A stretch of DNA of 43,189 nt from an endosymbiont of Lamellibrachia barhami (lineage in GTDB: Bacteria; Pseudomonadota; Gammaproteobacteria; Chromatiales; Chromatiaceae), in the NCBI RefSeq assembly GCF_011947365.2, contig NZ_JAAVSH020000001.1, forward strand, positions 2,048,764 to 2,091,952, in the 5' to 3' direction. The notes under the pieces were generated by a model. The model saw nothing but the letters and a program-made list of their open reading frames with translations. It searched no databases and was not told where the DNA came from. Position numbers and translations under genes: made by a program. Numbering within the stretch: position 1 is the first letter of the stretch; every line of letters begins with the position of its first letter. Shown here in pieces: positions 42,843 through 43,189 of the stretch.

Positions 42843-43189
42843 AACTCCCCCTTAGTTTTATTATTTCCGATCAGACTGCTGCCAGGCTCACGAATGCCGC
42901 GAAAAACTGGCAGGCATGCCTATTGCGTATATTGACAAGCCTGTGGCTCGATTGTTCCGGTTATCCCGCCGTCCATTCGAAAACATGCTTTTGAGCGCAA
43001 AGGCTTACCATGTTGTTCTGCCAGACATTGTAACTGTAGAGTGACATCTCGATTACCCCTTTTTGAGGCAGTAGAAGAGCGAAAAAGATTTTTTCCAATA
43101 TTGAATCGCAGCGACGAAAAAAATAGGGCGCCCTATTTGCGCGAAGACAAATGCGGTGCCATCCCCAGCGGTCTGAACGCGCTCTCAGC
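42843..43189 (-). other. Window end, possible 28-residue ORF
   Basis: No confident gene. On the minus strand, ATG at 43047 to TAA at 42961 encodes 28 residues (MSLYSYNVWQNNMVS...HVFEWTAG), preceded by AAAGGGG at 8-base spacing. The same frame stays open to the window edge, so it could also be the end of a longer gene, but its upstream composition is not protein-like. Confidence 0.3.
43115..43138 (-). terminator. Rho-independent terminator of an off-window gene
   Basis: AAATAGGGCGCCCTATTT is an 18-bp perfect palindrome, followed on the minus strand by a run of T. This suits a terminator for a minus-strand gene lying beyond the window. An operator is the alternative. Confidence 0.65.

Overview
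This window reads as a chromosomal segment of a gammaproteobacterium. Rep, RdgB, RNase PH, YicC, GuaB/GuaA, XseA, Nth, DUF2782 and DUF1841 all have the gammaproteobacterial form, and the neighbourhoods rph/yicC and guaB/guaA are typical of that class. A periplasmic c553/c4-like cytochrome, a TRAP transporter, many signalling proteins and several toxin-antitoxin pairs would suit a free-living or symbiotic, respiring (for example Chromatiales-type) bacterium. The species cannot be fixed from the sequence alone.

Layout. Positions 1-3.8 kb carry a damaged PstS-like phosphate-binding protein gene and a large PAS-containing chemoreceptor. Positions 3.9-5.5 kb are an islet beside tRNA-Arg(CCG): a solitary hicA-like gene, a relB/relE-like pair, a decayed coding fragment and two short tandem-repeat tracts. 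Positions 5.6-11.4 kb hold a cytochrome c, rep helicase, and a + strand run of a frameshifted LOG-family gene, a DUF2782 gene and the two membrane subunits of a TRAP transporter. Positions 11.9-15.2 kb encode a secreted protein of about 1100 residues with five SdrD B-like repeats and three copies of a second domain. Positions 15.3-20.1 kb contain a PilZ protein, rdgB, rph, a PP2C phosphatase/Ser-Thr kinase pair and divergent yicC, followed by a 201-bp MITE-like element.

Positions 20.4-31.5 kb form a defence and toxin-antitoxin island. A higB/higA pair (antitoxin fused to an ImmA/IrrE metallopeptidase) lies next to a tightly packed minus-strand operon: vapB remnant, vapC, hsdM, hsdS, a giant DUF4011-SF1 helicase-Vsr-like nuclease, and a four-knuckle zinc-ribbon protein. 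No hsdR is present, and the helicase-nuclease occupies the place where one would be expected. This makes the operon the best candidate here for an undescribed restriction-like system. Upstream it is joined directly to a guaA gene that has lost its last quarter and carries at least seven small indels. This is either a real deletion junction or a low-quality assembly join.

Positions 32.8-43.2 kb return to housekeeping genes: guaB, xseA, a LonB-like protease coupled to a host-attachment-family protein, an aldehyde dehydrogenase, a small membrane protein, DUF1841, DUF302, nth and an ArsC-type arsenate reductase. A twin-REP element with a duplicated nth 5' end and another inverted repeat lie upstream of nth.
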